From assembly GCA_037179385.1 (NCBI GenBank), contig CM074196.1:31892486-31956485 (forward strand): DNA of 64,000 nt, read 5' to 3'. Positions 23,071-34,824 of this stretch are shown here, piece by piece. The first letter of the stretch is position 1; every line of letters begins with the position of its first letter. This stretch comes from Holothuria scabra (Eukaryota > Echinodermata > Holothuroidea > Aspidochirotida > Holothuriidae). Both the position numbers and the translations under genes were made by a program. Under the pieces are notes generated by a model. The model was not told the origin of the DNA and did no database searches. It saw only the letters and a program-made list of their open reading frames with translations.

Positions 23071-25414
23071 GGGAGGCCTACAAAATAAAAATAATAATAA
23101 AACCCCACAGTGACTGAAGTTACTGGATGGGCGATCTAGAACATATTTTTTTGTTTAGTAATTCTATTTTAATACATATCGGAATCGATTTTCACCATTT
23201 TCAATTCATTCTGATTTTTTTTTTTTGTCAAAGCAAACAAATGAGCAACAACCTAGAAACTTCTCTCTGATACATTTTTTTTAGTTCCATAAACATTCAG
23301 GATTCTGCTATTGTTCCGTCGTAAATCCCTTGAGTGCACTCAGGCACATATGCACCCACATATAATAGGATTGTTTTTCGCAGGCTGGCTTAGCATACAC
23401 ATTGAGTAAGGTAGTCAGATATAGACGTATCAAAAATTATGTTCATTATTGGATGTAACAAAATAACTAAAAATGGACAGAGAAATACGCGAAAAAATCC
23501 AGCGGGGAAAGGAACACAATTAAGGCAAATACAATTTTCACTACATTATTACCGATCCACAGAAGATCCCAAAACAGATCTACCCAAGTTATCTTAGTGA
23601 ATCGTCAACAAGTCACTAAGGTGCTACGGTAGTCAGGTGACAGATTCGCACATGACACCCTAGAACAGACAATGACAGTTTGATAAACTCAATGTTTCCA
23701 CTTTGAAAAGACATTTGGGGTAAATAAAAAGTTGTTAAAAGGAATACCTTTTTTGAAGGAATTAATTAACGGACAAATCAAAATTGCTTCTGATAGCAAA
23801 TGAAAGTAAGTCTTCGCCTTTGGCTACTAAACCTAAGTTTTGGCCTTTCCTCCTCTTTAGTCGGAAAAACAACATGGGTCATCCAGCCAACTCTTAAATG
23901 TTAGGGTCCTTTGGTCTTTTTTTTTTTTACTTGAACTTGTTGGTTTGTGATTCTACTAAGCTCTAGTTGCAATGTTTTGCTTTGGTTGTGTCGCCTTTGT
24001 TGGCTTGCACTGTTATCTGAGCACTCTTAAGTGACTCTCTTGGCCTTTTGGTCTTTTTGACTGAAGACAGAAGAGGTTTTCTCAGCTTCCGCATGAATGA
24101 AAAGGAATCCTGCTCAATGGTACAAAGAAACCTAAAGAATTACACAATGTTGGAAATGAAAACGATTTGTGGAAGTACAAAGTAGCAAAAGTACAAACAC
24201 TCTCATTGTTAGACTTAGCACGTTACAGAGCTGCTCTCTGACCGAGGCTAACAAGTTCCGTGTCCAATGCAGGAATTTTTGAATGCGCACAAACATTTTT
24301 TGAACTACCTTAACGTTGGGCCTAAAGCTCATCCAAAGTTGCGAGAGAGGGAGAGAGACACAATCAGTCTGGGTAGCATACACATTTTCTAAACAGCTGA
24401 TCTCTTACTCTTGCAATGCACATTGTAAGTATCCGTTGTGGTCCAGGCCTTAGATAGGCTAGCCTTAGTATAAAGTAACGTTGGAAAATAGAATCAGCCT
24501 AAGCTCTAACATCTAACATTAAGTCTTAGTTATGCCTGTGCTAAGCAACTGTAGAACTAACGAAAGTGAGAGCCTTTACCGGTCTAACATTAGTTTACGC
24601 TTGATGGTAAGACCCAGCCTACTCCCTACTCAGGTGGACATAACTTAGAGTCCTCTTGGAACGGTTAGTTTCTTCCATTAAAACCTTGGTTTCCTCTGCT
24701 TGGAGGCTTAGTAAACCCCTAGCCTAGGCCTAAGCCACTTGAACTAGATTTCAAGTGGGGCAAATTTTGTTGTAGCCTAGCCTAACTCTAGGAGTGCCTA
24801 GGCCTAAAAAGTTATGCCCTAATTGTTGAAAGCAAAGAAAGGTAGGCCCAGGGGGGAGTACATTAGTTTCCTCCCTTGTTACTTTCCATTCCTTAAAAAC
24901 GGTGTTTTCCGTCCATTTTATTTGTAGCAGAAAACATCTCTTAGTTTTGGGGGTAGAACGTAATGGAATGTTAGCCAGTAGTACTTGTGTCAAATGAAAA
25001 TTTTATCAAATTTTCTTTTGAGTTTCAAACATTACCTATTGATGTCTTACACTGTAATTGCTATTCAATGCGACACTCATTACTGCATGCCACTCTGTAC
25101 TTGGCAAGATTCTCTCTGTAGACTGTAAGTATAGGCAGCTTATACGTATTTATGTAAAGGGATATGATATTCAGTGCTGTAAACAGTTGTTCACACATTC
25201 AGCATGTAAGCCTACCTATAGACACACTGACTACTTTAACGTAAGAAGTTAGAAGTCTGTAAATATACTTGACTGACATTTATAAAAAGATCACAAAATT
25301 CATTCTTTTGACGAGGATGCTGGAAAAGTTTTAGACCTATCCACAAATTTTATTGTTGCTTTGTACTTGGATTTGAAATTTTAAAGTTATTTACAACACA
25401 TGTAAATTAAAACA
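23071..25414. other. Intergenic, no gene seen
   Basis: 24420-24830 is rich in taggcct/aggcctaa words. No exon, RNA gene or bounded element is recognised. Confidence 0.35.
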
Positions 25415-25493
25415 TTACTTTCAGTCCCAAGACAGGGGCAGAAAGTAACGTTTTAAACATTACTTTCAGCCCCTAGACAGGGGTGGAAAGTAA
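25415..25493. repeat. Tandem pair of near-identical hairpins
   Basis: TTACTTTC pairs with GAAAGTAA at 25415-25422/25441-25448 and again at 25460-25467/25486-25493. The loops, including CCCC/GGGG pairing, are nearly the same, and the pair lies just left of the 6.5-kb inverted-repeat segment. Confidence 0.6.
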
Positions 25494-27100
25494 CATTTTA
25501 ACTTACTGTACTGTGTATACAGTACCGGTTCGTCGAGGTTAGCGCGATCGTCAAGTTGCGAATAGTCCAAGTTAGTCAAAGATCGTCAATGTACGTCAAA
25601 GCCCAAAGTTTCCCAAATGCCCAAACTGAGATCGTCTAATTTGACGATGTTGGAAATGTTCGTCAAAAATCGTCAAGATTAAAAACAGCCGCACAATAGC
25701 TTGTGGTTGTTCGGTAATAAGCTTTGCGGTTTACTACTTGCGACTTTTTTACCGACAACACGACAAAAGAAACAAAAGACCACAGCTGAATAGCAGTCTA
25801 ATTCCCTTCACTAGTTAGCTCCACGCGCACGGCGTAGTTAAAAAGATTTTATATTTTTGGCAAAGCACATTTTAAGTACACAGAAATCAGTTAGCTTCCT
25901 CGGCGATCGTAAAGTATTGGCTTCCATCTTTGGGTGCACGTCACAACATCCCAGAAGTGCATGCAGATTGTCTTCAAAAATTTTGCATTTCTCATTTAAA
26001 TCGCCACTTTTTACTTTTAGATCGTAAAAGTTATCGTGGCCTTTCTTCAATGTTTGTTTTGCACCTTCATTGCATATTTCCGTATTGCTGTTTTACCAGC
26101 ATACTTGTTTGGTATGGCGTTTTGTTTTTGATTTTTTTTTCGCGCAAACATTCTGGTCATTAAGTTACAGGTGTCAGGAAATCCAAATATTTTTTTGCTT
26201 GCATGCTTTGGGTTTTTTGTTGTTTTTTCTTGTTCTTCTTCTTCTTCTTTTTTCTTATGCATGTAAGCCTTTTAGTTTTTGACGATCGTGGAAAACTTGA
26301 AAGCGATTATTGTTGTGTTCATATTCTGGGAATACACTTCAGTTCCCCAACAGAAAAGTTAGAAATGAACTTTGGGGGAAAGTAAACATGTACACAACTG
26401 TTTCCAGTTCGTGGATTTACTAGCAAATCTAACCTTGCAAGCAGGAAACCGCTGACTTGTACACTAGCGTTAAAAAGAACAAGTGGGTATATTTCTCCCG
26501 TATTACCCCATACTCACTGTTAACCCAATGATCTCGCCGAATTCCTCCATTGCATGTTAGACTAGAGCCTAGCTATGTACATATAAATAAACCGAACACA
26601 CGGTTAGCAAGAGTACTTAGCTTAGTTTACCCAGCTTTTGCCGAGAATTTCCCCGCAAAGATGATCAATATTGCACTAGTCTGCTCTCCAACCTGTGCCG
26701 TCGACCGGTAAGCCGACAGTTTTTTCGGACAAAACGATAGATCCAACTAATTATCGAGAGAAAATTGAAGGAAGGTTCGAGAAGAACAGCAAAAATTTCT
26801 TACTGTTGCTTCATATAAAATACTAAGAAACAAGCTGCAAACGGGCAGAATGTATCGCTTAAATGAGTAACTTTCACTTTTACACAAAATAAAAAACCTC
26901 TTGGTCAAACCATCGATTAAAAAAGAATTTTTTGAAGTTTTCCAGAAGTACCCCCGACTCTCGGTAAAGGGTCAAGCCGCTAAACCAAACCACTGTGTAA
27001 TGCATCGCGAACGGGTGTACCATCGGTTCTTCCCTCTTTCTGCCCGTAAAGAAAATGTCATCTATCATTAATGTTTAAGCCTACCTTATGCAGCATAAGT

Positions 27101-27754
27101 TTATATTCTGTGCCTCTGTTTTTTTATAATCCGAATTATTAATCCTGCAGGTTGTGCCTTTAATCGTATAAGGCCTGTTACATGGACGGTTCCCAAAGCA
27201 TAATGGAAATAAATCTCTTCGCAATAAATATTTACATAGAACTCGTGGAGCCAGTTGCAAAATAAAGTTGTAAGGCCCGTCTCATAAGTATCAATACAGG
27301 ACCCACTATATCTCCGCATCGGTGCAATTAGTGTTGCAAATTTCTGCACGGAGGTGACAGCTCTTTGACCTCCGTCAAAAACAGTGCTTAGGAATTCGTT
27401 TACCTTTTTAAAGTTTTTGTAAATTGCACAAACCGTTTTCGGTGAATTATTGTTTGAACCATATGTCGAAGCAATCAAAACCTCCCCCTCTGTAACCGAT
27501 GTTGACAAATTGGACTCGCCTTGATCTGCCGACCAATCACGCGCATATTTATCACGTACACAGAATAGCTCATTTGCATGTGCAAAAATAACTACTGCCG
27601 TATATGGCGCCCAAACTCGATCACCGCGAGGTTCACGTGGCCATGCTTGAGAATGAGATAGCTGCACTCGTTCGTACTGTTTCAATGCTGCTATACTGTA
27701 GGACCGCAGTACACTAAAAATCATGTCCCAACATGTTTTAAGACAATACTGCAT
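27101..27754 (-). CDS. Hypothetical open frame of 217 codons
   Basis: ATG at 27754 in context GACCATGC, stop at 27101. Not recognised. It has no obvious signal peptide or repeat; the middle is mixed polar and the last 60 residues are hydrophobic-rich, ending in RIIKKQRHRI. A CpG-rich stretch with CCAAT boxes lies 160-170 bases upstream, compatible with a promoter. It could equally be a chance frame or a piece of the surrounding element. Confidence 0.25.
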   Translation of the reverse strand: MQYCLKTCWDMIFSVLRSYSIAALKQYERVQLSHSQAWPREPRGDRVWAPYTAVVIFAHANELFCVRDKYARDWSADQGESNLSTSVTEGEVLIASTYGSNNNSPKTVCAIYKNFKKVNEFLSTVFDGGQRAVTSVQKFATLIAPMRRYSGSCIDTYETGLTTLFCNWLHEFYVNIYCEEIYFHYALGTVHVTGLIRLKAQPAGLIIRIIKKQRHRI

Positions 27755-27910
27755 GGTCCCGCACGGCTGTACAGTTCGTTTTTAGCTTCCGAAGGTTCCA
27801 CGTAAAACACACCTACGCATTTATCCCGCCAATGACCGTGGCGTAAAACGTCATGTGCTTCGCCGTGACAACAATTACAGCAAATCAGTGGCGAGCGTTA
27901 GTGGGACTTT

Positions 27911-27927
27911 CCAATGACGTAACCAAT
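27911..27927. promoter_or_regulatory. CCAAT-CRE-CCAAT cluster
   Basis: CCAATGACGTAACCAAT puts two CCAAT boxes around a TGACGTAA (CRE/ATF-like) site inside a CpG-rich stretch (27530-27970). Open frames diverge from it, at 27754 (-) and 28077 (+), which would suit a bidirectional promoter. Function is inferred only. Confidence 0.3.
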
Positions 27928-28076
27928 CTCTGTTTCTCAGGCCGACGCAGCGGGCTCGAGCTGTCGGCCACTTGAACGACTCGCTCTCTAGTTTAATCGT
28001 GCACACTTTGTATGCAAGTAAAATTCAGTGTAGTATTTACGAAGCACTGTTCAGTAGATCAGTTGTTTTCGTTAAA

Positions 28077-28247
28077 ATGCATGGACCAAGTCAGCGTGTA
28101 CTGAAGTCGGTCTCAAGAAAAACTGGAATGTTTGTAACAGATAGATTTGGTGGAGTGATGTGGGGCAATAAAATTATACAGAAATATCTGTCAGAAACGA
28201 TTGGATACTATTGCTTCGGCCAATGTGGTTATCGTTCATTTTTGTAA
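28077..28247 (+). CDS. Weak candidate first exon or small open frame
   Basis: ATG at 28077 (gttaaaATGC) opens 56 codons, beginning MHGPSQRVLKSV. It lies downstream of the CCAAT-CRE cluster and upstream of the coding-like exon at 28696. No strong donor in the needed phase was found, so a link to that exon is not established. Confidence 0.12.
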   Translation: MHGPSQRVLKSVSRKTGMFVTDRFGGVMWGNKIIQKYLSETIGYYCFGQCGYRSFL

Positions 28248-28337
28248 AGGGGGTTGGGCGGGTGGGTGGGTGGGTTGGGGGTTGTAAACAGCTACGAGTT
28301 CCAAGTTTCACAGGGTCGTAACCAGTGGGGTGGTCAG

Positions 28338-28500
28338 CAGGCACGGATTCAGACATTTCAAAAGGAGGACCTGACTTATGAGAAAGCAGGGTTGTGAGGG
28401 AGTTGCTCTGCTCAAATTTCCCGTTTGTTTTGCTGTTGATTTGACGAAAGGGAGATTTAGCGGATAAAATCCCCCCCCCCCCCTCTTGGATCCGCGCCTG
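28338..28500. mobile_element. G/C-rich hAT-like MITE
   Basis: The left end CAGGCACGGATTCAGACATT and the right end (reverse complement starting CAGGCGCGGATCCAAGAGGG) are imperfect inverted repeats around an A/T-rich middle with a C run. A clear target duplication is not seen. Confidence 0.5.
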
Positions 28501-28695
28501 GGCAGAAAAATCGGGTAGGGAAGAAAGGCAGGAAAGAGAGGAAAAGAAGGGGCCACTGGTACGGATTCGGGAACCTCTTGAGCTTTGTTCCCCCCTACCA
28601 GACGGCCAAAACGGACTGGTTACACACACCCCACACCCGCAGCCAGACAAATGTACCGGAGAGTGGCCAATACTTTCCAAGGGGAATTTTTTCAG

Positions 28696-28859
28696 GGGTG
28701 GGGGCACGTGTTCAAATGAACGACGTCCCCAACAAAGTCCCACGCGGGCCATTTGGTTTTGCAGGATATGTAAAACCCAAGCCAAGAAAATACATGTGGC
28801 ACGGTGACACGACCTACATCTGCAACAAGTACGGCGCCAAACGTATGACAAATTCTTGA
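28696..28859 (+). CDS. Candidate terminal coding exon, unknown protein
   Basis: Acceptor gaattttttcag ends at 28695. The frame runs through MNDVPNKVPRGPFGFAGY, VKPKPRKYMWHGDTTYIC and NKYGAKR to TGA at 28857-28859. Codons favour G/C third positions (GAC GTC CCC AAC) and the peptide has an aromatic/basic make-up unlike the repeat-derived frames nearby. A donor-like AAAC|gtatga at 28842 could extend the gene. The family is not recognised. Confidence 0.28.
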
Positions 28860-30084
28860 CAAACGTAGAAGATTCTAGACAGCCCTCGCGTCATCTAGTC
28901 TACTCGGCGGTAAACATCAAACAGGTGCGCATGAGAACAGAGGTCATTCACCCAGTTGCACAAAATGGTAACATATGATTGACAGATTCCTCGATGTTTT
29001 TGAACCCTGGGAAAACGGGACTCAAGCATTTGTTTCAAACATTTGATACAGCGTAAAAACAACTTGAGCTTTTTAAATCGGCAGTTAGTGAGCGTAAAGC
29101 TTGTTGTGGAACAAATTCCCAACAGTTAGCCTAGGCAATCGAAGTTGGTCTACTGAATATTCGGCTATACTGATACACCTTAAATGGATTTTATTGGGAT
29201 ATATAACCTTTCTGTGTGGAATAAAAAACTTAATACAAAGGTAAGACACTTTCCGTTTAGCATGCGTAATAAACCCCGGTTTGTTTAGGCTTGCGGGAAG
29301 AAATGCAAGGTCCCTCGTTGGGTGGACTACATAGGACGGGGGACATGGGACTAGATAGAGCGCGGAGAGGGCGCACCAGGACCAGACTTTTAACGGGGGT
29401 GCTCAGCCTTCTCCCAATTGGGGCTTACTGTTGGGAACATCTGCAATTCTCGGAACATCTAACCCCGGGAATAACGAACCTTGTAACCATCGCCAAATCA
29501 TTGAGACATACGAAAACGGGGAACATCGAACCTCGGGAAGATCGGGTAGGCCCCGTGAGAGGGGGGGGCATTACCCTTAAAATAACAAGCCAACTAATCC
29601 ATTTTTACTTAATTCGAAAAACTCTCAGTAGACTAGAATTAGTCGCGATATTATAATGCATTGGATTCCATTCGAAAAACGATCACAAGATCGACGCTGT
29701 TATTATATTATTTTTCCCCGTTGGAACAACTGCACTATAACAAACTTCATTTATCTTGTGAAAATAACGAAAACCTAACAGTTTAAGGGCCCGTTTGGTT
29801 TCTTCTTTCCTTTGCATGTGTTGGAGCCTAAAACAATTCGCAGCATTTCAATAAATATCGGAAGAACTAGTAGAGCTACAACTTCCTTAAGAGAGAATAC
29901 TTTATACTTAAAAAAAAAAAACTTCTTAGACTTAGCAGGATTTGCTCGCAATCAGAATTTTTACGCGAGTTTGGATTTTTTCAAATATTTTTGGCTGTTA
30001 AGAGCCATTTCAAACATACGGAAACATTTTCACACGTAAAGTTAAGAACTTGTACAACTCGTCGGATTTTTTTCTTCCTGTCGG
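28860..30084. other. Inside the 6.5-kb segment, nothing firm
   Basis: 29430-29570 has repeated ggaacat/gaac phrases and is G-rich. The open frame at 29291-29656 has low-complexity basic content and is not supported as a gene. Confidence 0.3.
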
Positions 30085-31410
30085 AATCCGAACCCATCTT
30101 GAGCTAGTGGGAGAATTTCCAGAGCTCCTCTTCAACTTTTGAAAATCTTTGTTGTATTAACAGATTAAGGGAAAATCAGCACAGGTCATTTGGAATATTT
30201 GAGCTCGATAGGCCTTTTCTAACTGTTTGAAGCTTTGTTGCAGTTTGGAAAGCTCCCCATAAATAACGGTGTAAAACAAACCAAACAAAGTCGCGATCAA
30301 ATTCCTAAATCTCCGTTTTGAAAAAGAAAAAAACACCCAGAGAGAAATGTCACAAGCATCCCTTACAGAGGAAGAATGTAAGACAAAAAAAATTGAAATA
30401 CTAAATCGAAATTGAATTTTTCAAATGCACCGCCTATCTTTCCTCCTTATAGATAATGTCTCTCACGATAAGGTATACAGCTAGGTGGATGAAGAATGTA
30501 TCACCTAAAACATAACGATAAAATTTTCGATCGGAATTCTCTTTCTTCCTTTGACTGCCTGCGCGATTTAAATCTTCTCAATTTTGTGACTTGTAACCTT
30601 TAACAACTCCTCAGATATTTTTTGTCATGTCCAAACCGGGAAACATTCTTGCGCGAATGAAAACTTGCAGATCCCTTCCTTAACTTTTGGAATCTCCGTT
30701 GTAAAAAGGAAACATCGCACAAGTCATTTGGAATATTTCAGCTTGATGATGTTTTTCTGCATGTTTGAAGCCCATTGCCCTTTGGAAAACTGCAGACATC
30801 CTTCCATACAAAATGGGATAAAACAAACAAAACCCTTATATCAAATTCTTAAATCTCCGTTTTGAGAAAAAAAAACGCACTAACATACACCCCAGAGAGG
30901 TTGTCAGAGGCACTCCTTACGGACATGCAGAGTAAGAATGTAGGAAATACAAATTTTTTCATGAATATCGATCGCATTTGACTGTTTGATGTACCGGCTC
31001 ATCCTCACCCCTTGTGTCTCTCACGATAAGGCATTCGGCATGAGGGAGGGAGAAATTATCACCATCAACATTACGAAGAAGTTTTCACATGATCGGGATT
31101 ATTTTTCTTTCTTTTGATTGTCGGAATTATTTCTGAGCGATTAAAACCTTCAGGTCGGAACCGGGAAACATTTTTTGCAAGAGCAGAACAACTTTCAGAC
31201 CCCCTTCTTAACTTTTGAAAATCTCCATTATGATAAAAAGAAATTCAAAAAATTGTACGTATCATTTAGAAGATTTGAGGTTGATCGGAATTTGATTTGT
31301 TTGAAGCTTCCTACGCTTTGGAAAACTCTGTCCACTACAGTAGCTCCTGAAAATCTCCGTTTTGAAAAAAGAGAAACCACACTTAATGATCTTGCATAGG
31401 AATACCGTAG
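30085..31410 (+). repeat. Decayed tandem repeat of about 540 bp, 2.5 units
   Basis: The phrase aacttttgaaaatct recurs at 30134, 30682 and 31210 (spacing 548 and 528). Each unit repeats, in order, catttggaatattt, gtttgaagc, ctttggaaa, aaatctccgttttgaaaaa and, in two units, tctctcacgataagg and accgggaaacatt. Confidence 0.75.
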
Positions 31411-32015
31411 GACAACATTTGTGGAAGATTTGTTGAAGGGGTTTGTGAAGGCAGTGCAGGGTTTTGCATGTACATTACACATTAAAAAGCTGTACACGTA
31501 AATTACGGTACGTGTGTGATTGGATCGAGTAGAAAATTTGGTTCTGATTTCCCTGTTAGGGTAACATTTTCCATTTTAGGCAAGATCTAGTATCTGTTCA
31601 AGTTAGAACCTAGTCAACTTTCTGTGGCATTAAAAGCCTAATGTATCATGCAAGCTCTTTTGTCACGATGTTACTTTCTCTGAATAGCGGCCTGTTTAGT
31701 GGTCCATTCATGCACGCTATTGTGTCAAAGATTACGGAGTACAGTTTTGCTGGTATTGAGAGGATTATAAAACACGCACAATAGATCGTCAAGCCGTCGG
31801 GATTATGACGATCTTTTTCATTGTATGACCGAAGTGCGGTCGATATAATCTTCTCATCAATAGATGTTCTCTAGGTAAGGATTACTGGAGTTGATTTGAC
31901 GATATTTGACGATTAGAAAATTAGAGAAAAACTGCTGGTCGTCAAAGTTAGTCTCTGATAGTAAGTCATCGTATCATGCGTCAACGTCGGCTAACCTCGA
32001 CGAATCGGTACTGTA

Positions 32016-33359
32016 CGTGTGTTGAAAATAACTTCAATTCTGGTTTAATTCTGGTGTAATTCTGGTATGGAGAAAGGCCTAAGCCTTTGAGCAAACAAGG
32101 GATGTAAGGACATAAAGTGTGGACACTGAATTGAAGTCACCCCTCTCTTTGATCGCATCATTCCCTTTATTTTGAAAATATTTAATTTGATTTTCATTCC
32201 CGTCTGTCGGTCCACTCATCCTATACTTGAACAGGACTCTGTGCTGCGTCCACATTGTTTTACTCTGCACTATAGTTCTTGGCCACAGTGCATGAGGGAT
32301 ACCAATATCAATGTTATTCCTTTGTAGCATTTCCTTATTTTGAAGTTTACTTTCCTGAAAAATCCAGAATTTCCTTACCGTTTGACCCTTTTTCATATAA
32401 ACAGATTCAAAGCTCATTTGCTACCTTGTTGAGGTGATGACTTCATTCAAAATACACTTTTTTCTCCAGAGTCGCAAATTTACACATATGACATTTTGGT
32501 ATCACATTTCCATTGCTCCTCTGCATGCGATTTTTACACTCACCCTCCGTCATGTGACTGCACTGGCAAGCTGATGCAGGCAGACTGCATGATTCATTCA
32601 GGTGCTGTAATTGACTGGAATTTTTTACCTCCAAGTTCCACCCCCTTGCTCACATCCATTTGAAGAAAGACTGGTTGACCAAGAAATTGAATGTTACAAC
32701 AAAGATCATTCATGGCAAGTATGGTAATTGTGGGTGCATTTTGGAAGATCTATTAAGAGTTGAGGATTTGCATGCTGTGCTCGTTGCCAACATCGTTGCG
32801 ATTTAGTAATGGCGTTAGCCTTTGGCTAAGGACTGTGTACGGAGTAAGTTCTTCTGTTAAGAGTGGTATGGTCAATGACTGTAAATATTGCGCACCCCAG
32901 AAATAGGATACCTTACAAACTTAGCAACACAAAAACCTAGCCATTTGATGGTTGAATATTAAAAGTGTGACATTTTTCATTAAAATTTATCCATTGTGAG
33001 TTCAATTTCTCTTTAAGGTCATTTAGTATTTTGAAGTATATTACCTCATTTGCTAGTATGATATTTTTTTGAAAAGCTATGGAAGCAGTGTCTCAAATCT
33101 GTTGTTTTGTTGGTCACACGATGTTTTTGTGACTGGAAACTTTGATGACCAGTCTGTTCATTTACATGTTGTGCATGTTTACATGTATCAGTTTTGGGAA
33201 GCAGAGTGATATAAGTCTTTTTCTAGCTATTGTGGCAAGGGTTCAAAAACATTTCGCCTCAAATTTGAGGTACGTAGTTTTACAAGGTGCAATCAACCTG
33301 CTGCACAGTACATTCCAGTCATTTATCCCGTCCTTAGGACATCTATAATAATACTGATG
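32016..33359. other. Intergenic; composition boundary; possible donor at 32844
   Basis: CpG frequency falls along this stretch. A strong donor-like GGA|GTAAGT lies at 32841-32849 and could end an untranslated leader exon of the granulin gene; there is no other evidence for it. Minus-strand open frames at 32079-32634 are not recognised. Confidence 0.25.
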
Positions 33360-33703
33360 CAGGGCTCGATTTTCATGGTTGTCCGATTGTCCGGGACAAC
33401 TAAAATTTCATTCGGACAACCAAAAGTTTAAGGTTGGTTTTCCGATGGACAACCATTTTTCTCTCACATTGAAGAATTATAAAGCTGACTGATAAACTCT
33501 TTCAAATTTTTTGGCCAACCATGTTTCAGACTTGAAGTGTTTCTGTCTCTCTATCATCCTAGTTTTTTTCTTCATGAACACAATTACTGTTTTGTAATTG
33601 TGTGCAAAGTGTTTCGGACAACCAAATATCATTGTGGACAACCAAAACTAGTGAAATGGTTGCCCGAAGGACAACCATAAATTTTCCTGAAAATCGAGGC
33701 CTG
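33360..33703. mobile_element. hAT-like MITE
   Basis: The ends CAGGGCTCGATTTTCA and (reversed) CAGGCCTCGATTTTCA are inverted repeats. Inside are repeated GGACAACC words and gtccgggacaac, shared in part with 51968-52185. TGATG lies directly on both flanks; no 8-bp duplication is seen. Confidence 0.65.
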
Positions 33704-34052
33704 TGATGTAGTTATTTCTTGGGCATAAATGACGTTTAATACTTTTTTCACTGTTACTTAGTGCCATTTTGGGAGGGTAAACAAAGACAAATTTCACCAG
33801 GCCTTTAATTTAAAATCAGTGGAAAACAGTCATTGACTTCGTCAACAGAAACCAGGTTTTCGTCAGTTTTAACTCGTTTAAAGCCTGATACATTGCCAAA
33901 AACCACTTTTGGCAATGTCTGACAAATGTAGTACCTGTTTTTTCTCCCTCAAAGGATGCCATCACTAAAATTTATGGTGCTCAAAACTTAGGGACATAAA
34001 ACAACTTGAAGTTGTGACAATAGAGCCCAACTTCAATCAAGTTCTTCCTTAA

Positions 34053-34346
34053 AGGTCCAATTCTCTCACCCCAAACAGTACCAATTCTCCTTACCCTCTT
34101 ACTGAAGCCCCCCTACAATTGTCTGAAATTCATCCTTATCCAGACATAATCTCAGTTTATTGCTTCAAGGTAAGTATAGAAAAACTCAATTTTAAATCAA
34201 AACACTCTCAGTATCATTCATGCTGTTTAACTTAAGCTTTGATACTCTGCATTGTTTGAATTAGCTGTCAATCAAAGAGCTGAGCCAATTGAGAATTTCG
34301 GTACCTCTGTACCAAAAAAGTAGTTTGAGGTGAGAGGTTTGGCCCT
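34053..34346 (-). mobile_element. TTAA MITE (family T), copy 3
   Basis: 294 bp, flanked by TTAA (34049-34052) and TCAA (34347-34350). Orientation is reversed relative to copies 1 and 2: ctgagccaattgagaattt and actctgcattgtttgaatta appear near the right end. Confidence 0.8.
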
Positions 34347-34623
34347 TCAATATCTATTTAAAGCATGTCAAAGTATGTCTCATATCAAAATAAAGCAAAG
34401 GAATGATAGTTTGGCTTGGTTATTAGTTTTTTGACTCAAAGGGTGAGTTGACTATGATGTTTACAAAATATTGCTGGAATGCTGGAAATTTTCATAAAAC
34501 CATGTTACACAAGTCTATAGTACATGTTCCTGTTGAAGGATTAACCCATCCCCATGCTAAAAAGTGTTAATTGCTCCTTTTGCCACTTGCAACCAGTATG
34601 TGGAACATATTGACACATATGAA

Positions 34624-34824
34624 CAGGTCTTGAGTTTAAGATTTTCTAGGTGTGCTGCAAATCACACTCCTCAGCAAATTAAGGAGTGTGGTAGGTGTGC
34701 TATTTCATTACACTTAAATAGATTTATCTGAGTTCAAGGTGCACAAAAAATCACACTCCTTTCAGTGATTTGATTCGAGTGGTAGTGTGCGATCATGCTC
34801 ACCCACCTAAAAATTCAAGACCTG
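34624..34824. mobile_element. hAT-like MITE with 7-bp flanking repeat
   Basis: The ends CAGGTCTTGAGTTT and (reversed) CAGGTCTTGAATTT. ATATGAA lies on both flanks (34617-34623, 34825-34831). Inside, aaatcacactcct repeats and caggtgtgct-type words link it to 38803-39007 and 53592-53655. Confidence 0.7.

Larger units (their letters stand above)
25518..32015. mobile_element. Candidate 6.5-kb DNA transposon or capture element with terminal inverted repeats
   Basis: The left end TACAGTACCGGTTCGTCGAG (25518 on, continuing gttagc) is the inverted match of the right end (31990-32015), with one mismatch in 26 bases. Both ends also carry many CGTCAA/GATCGTC words in the first 200-250 bases, in inverted orientation, as subterminal binding repeats often do. 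A TA directly flanks the CAGTACCG ends on both sides, so TA duplication is possible. No transposase was recognised inside. The alternative is two unrelated solo ends. Confidence 0.5.

Noticed and set aside
22816..23117. Four overlapping Pro/Gly-rich open frames on both strands
   Set aside because: Produced by C/G homopolymers in a decayed element.
24420..24830. Telomere-like TTAGGC/TAGGCCT sequence
   Set aside because: The words are scattered and not in tandem register.
28174..28851. 225-codon minus-strand open frame
   Set aside because: Spans a G/C-rich MITE and homopolymers, and overlaps the better plus-strand exon candidate; composition looks like non-coding repeat.
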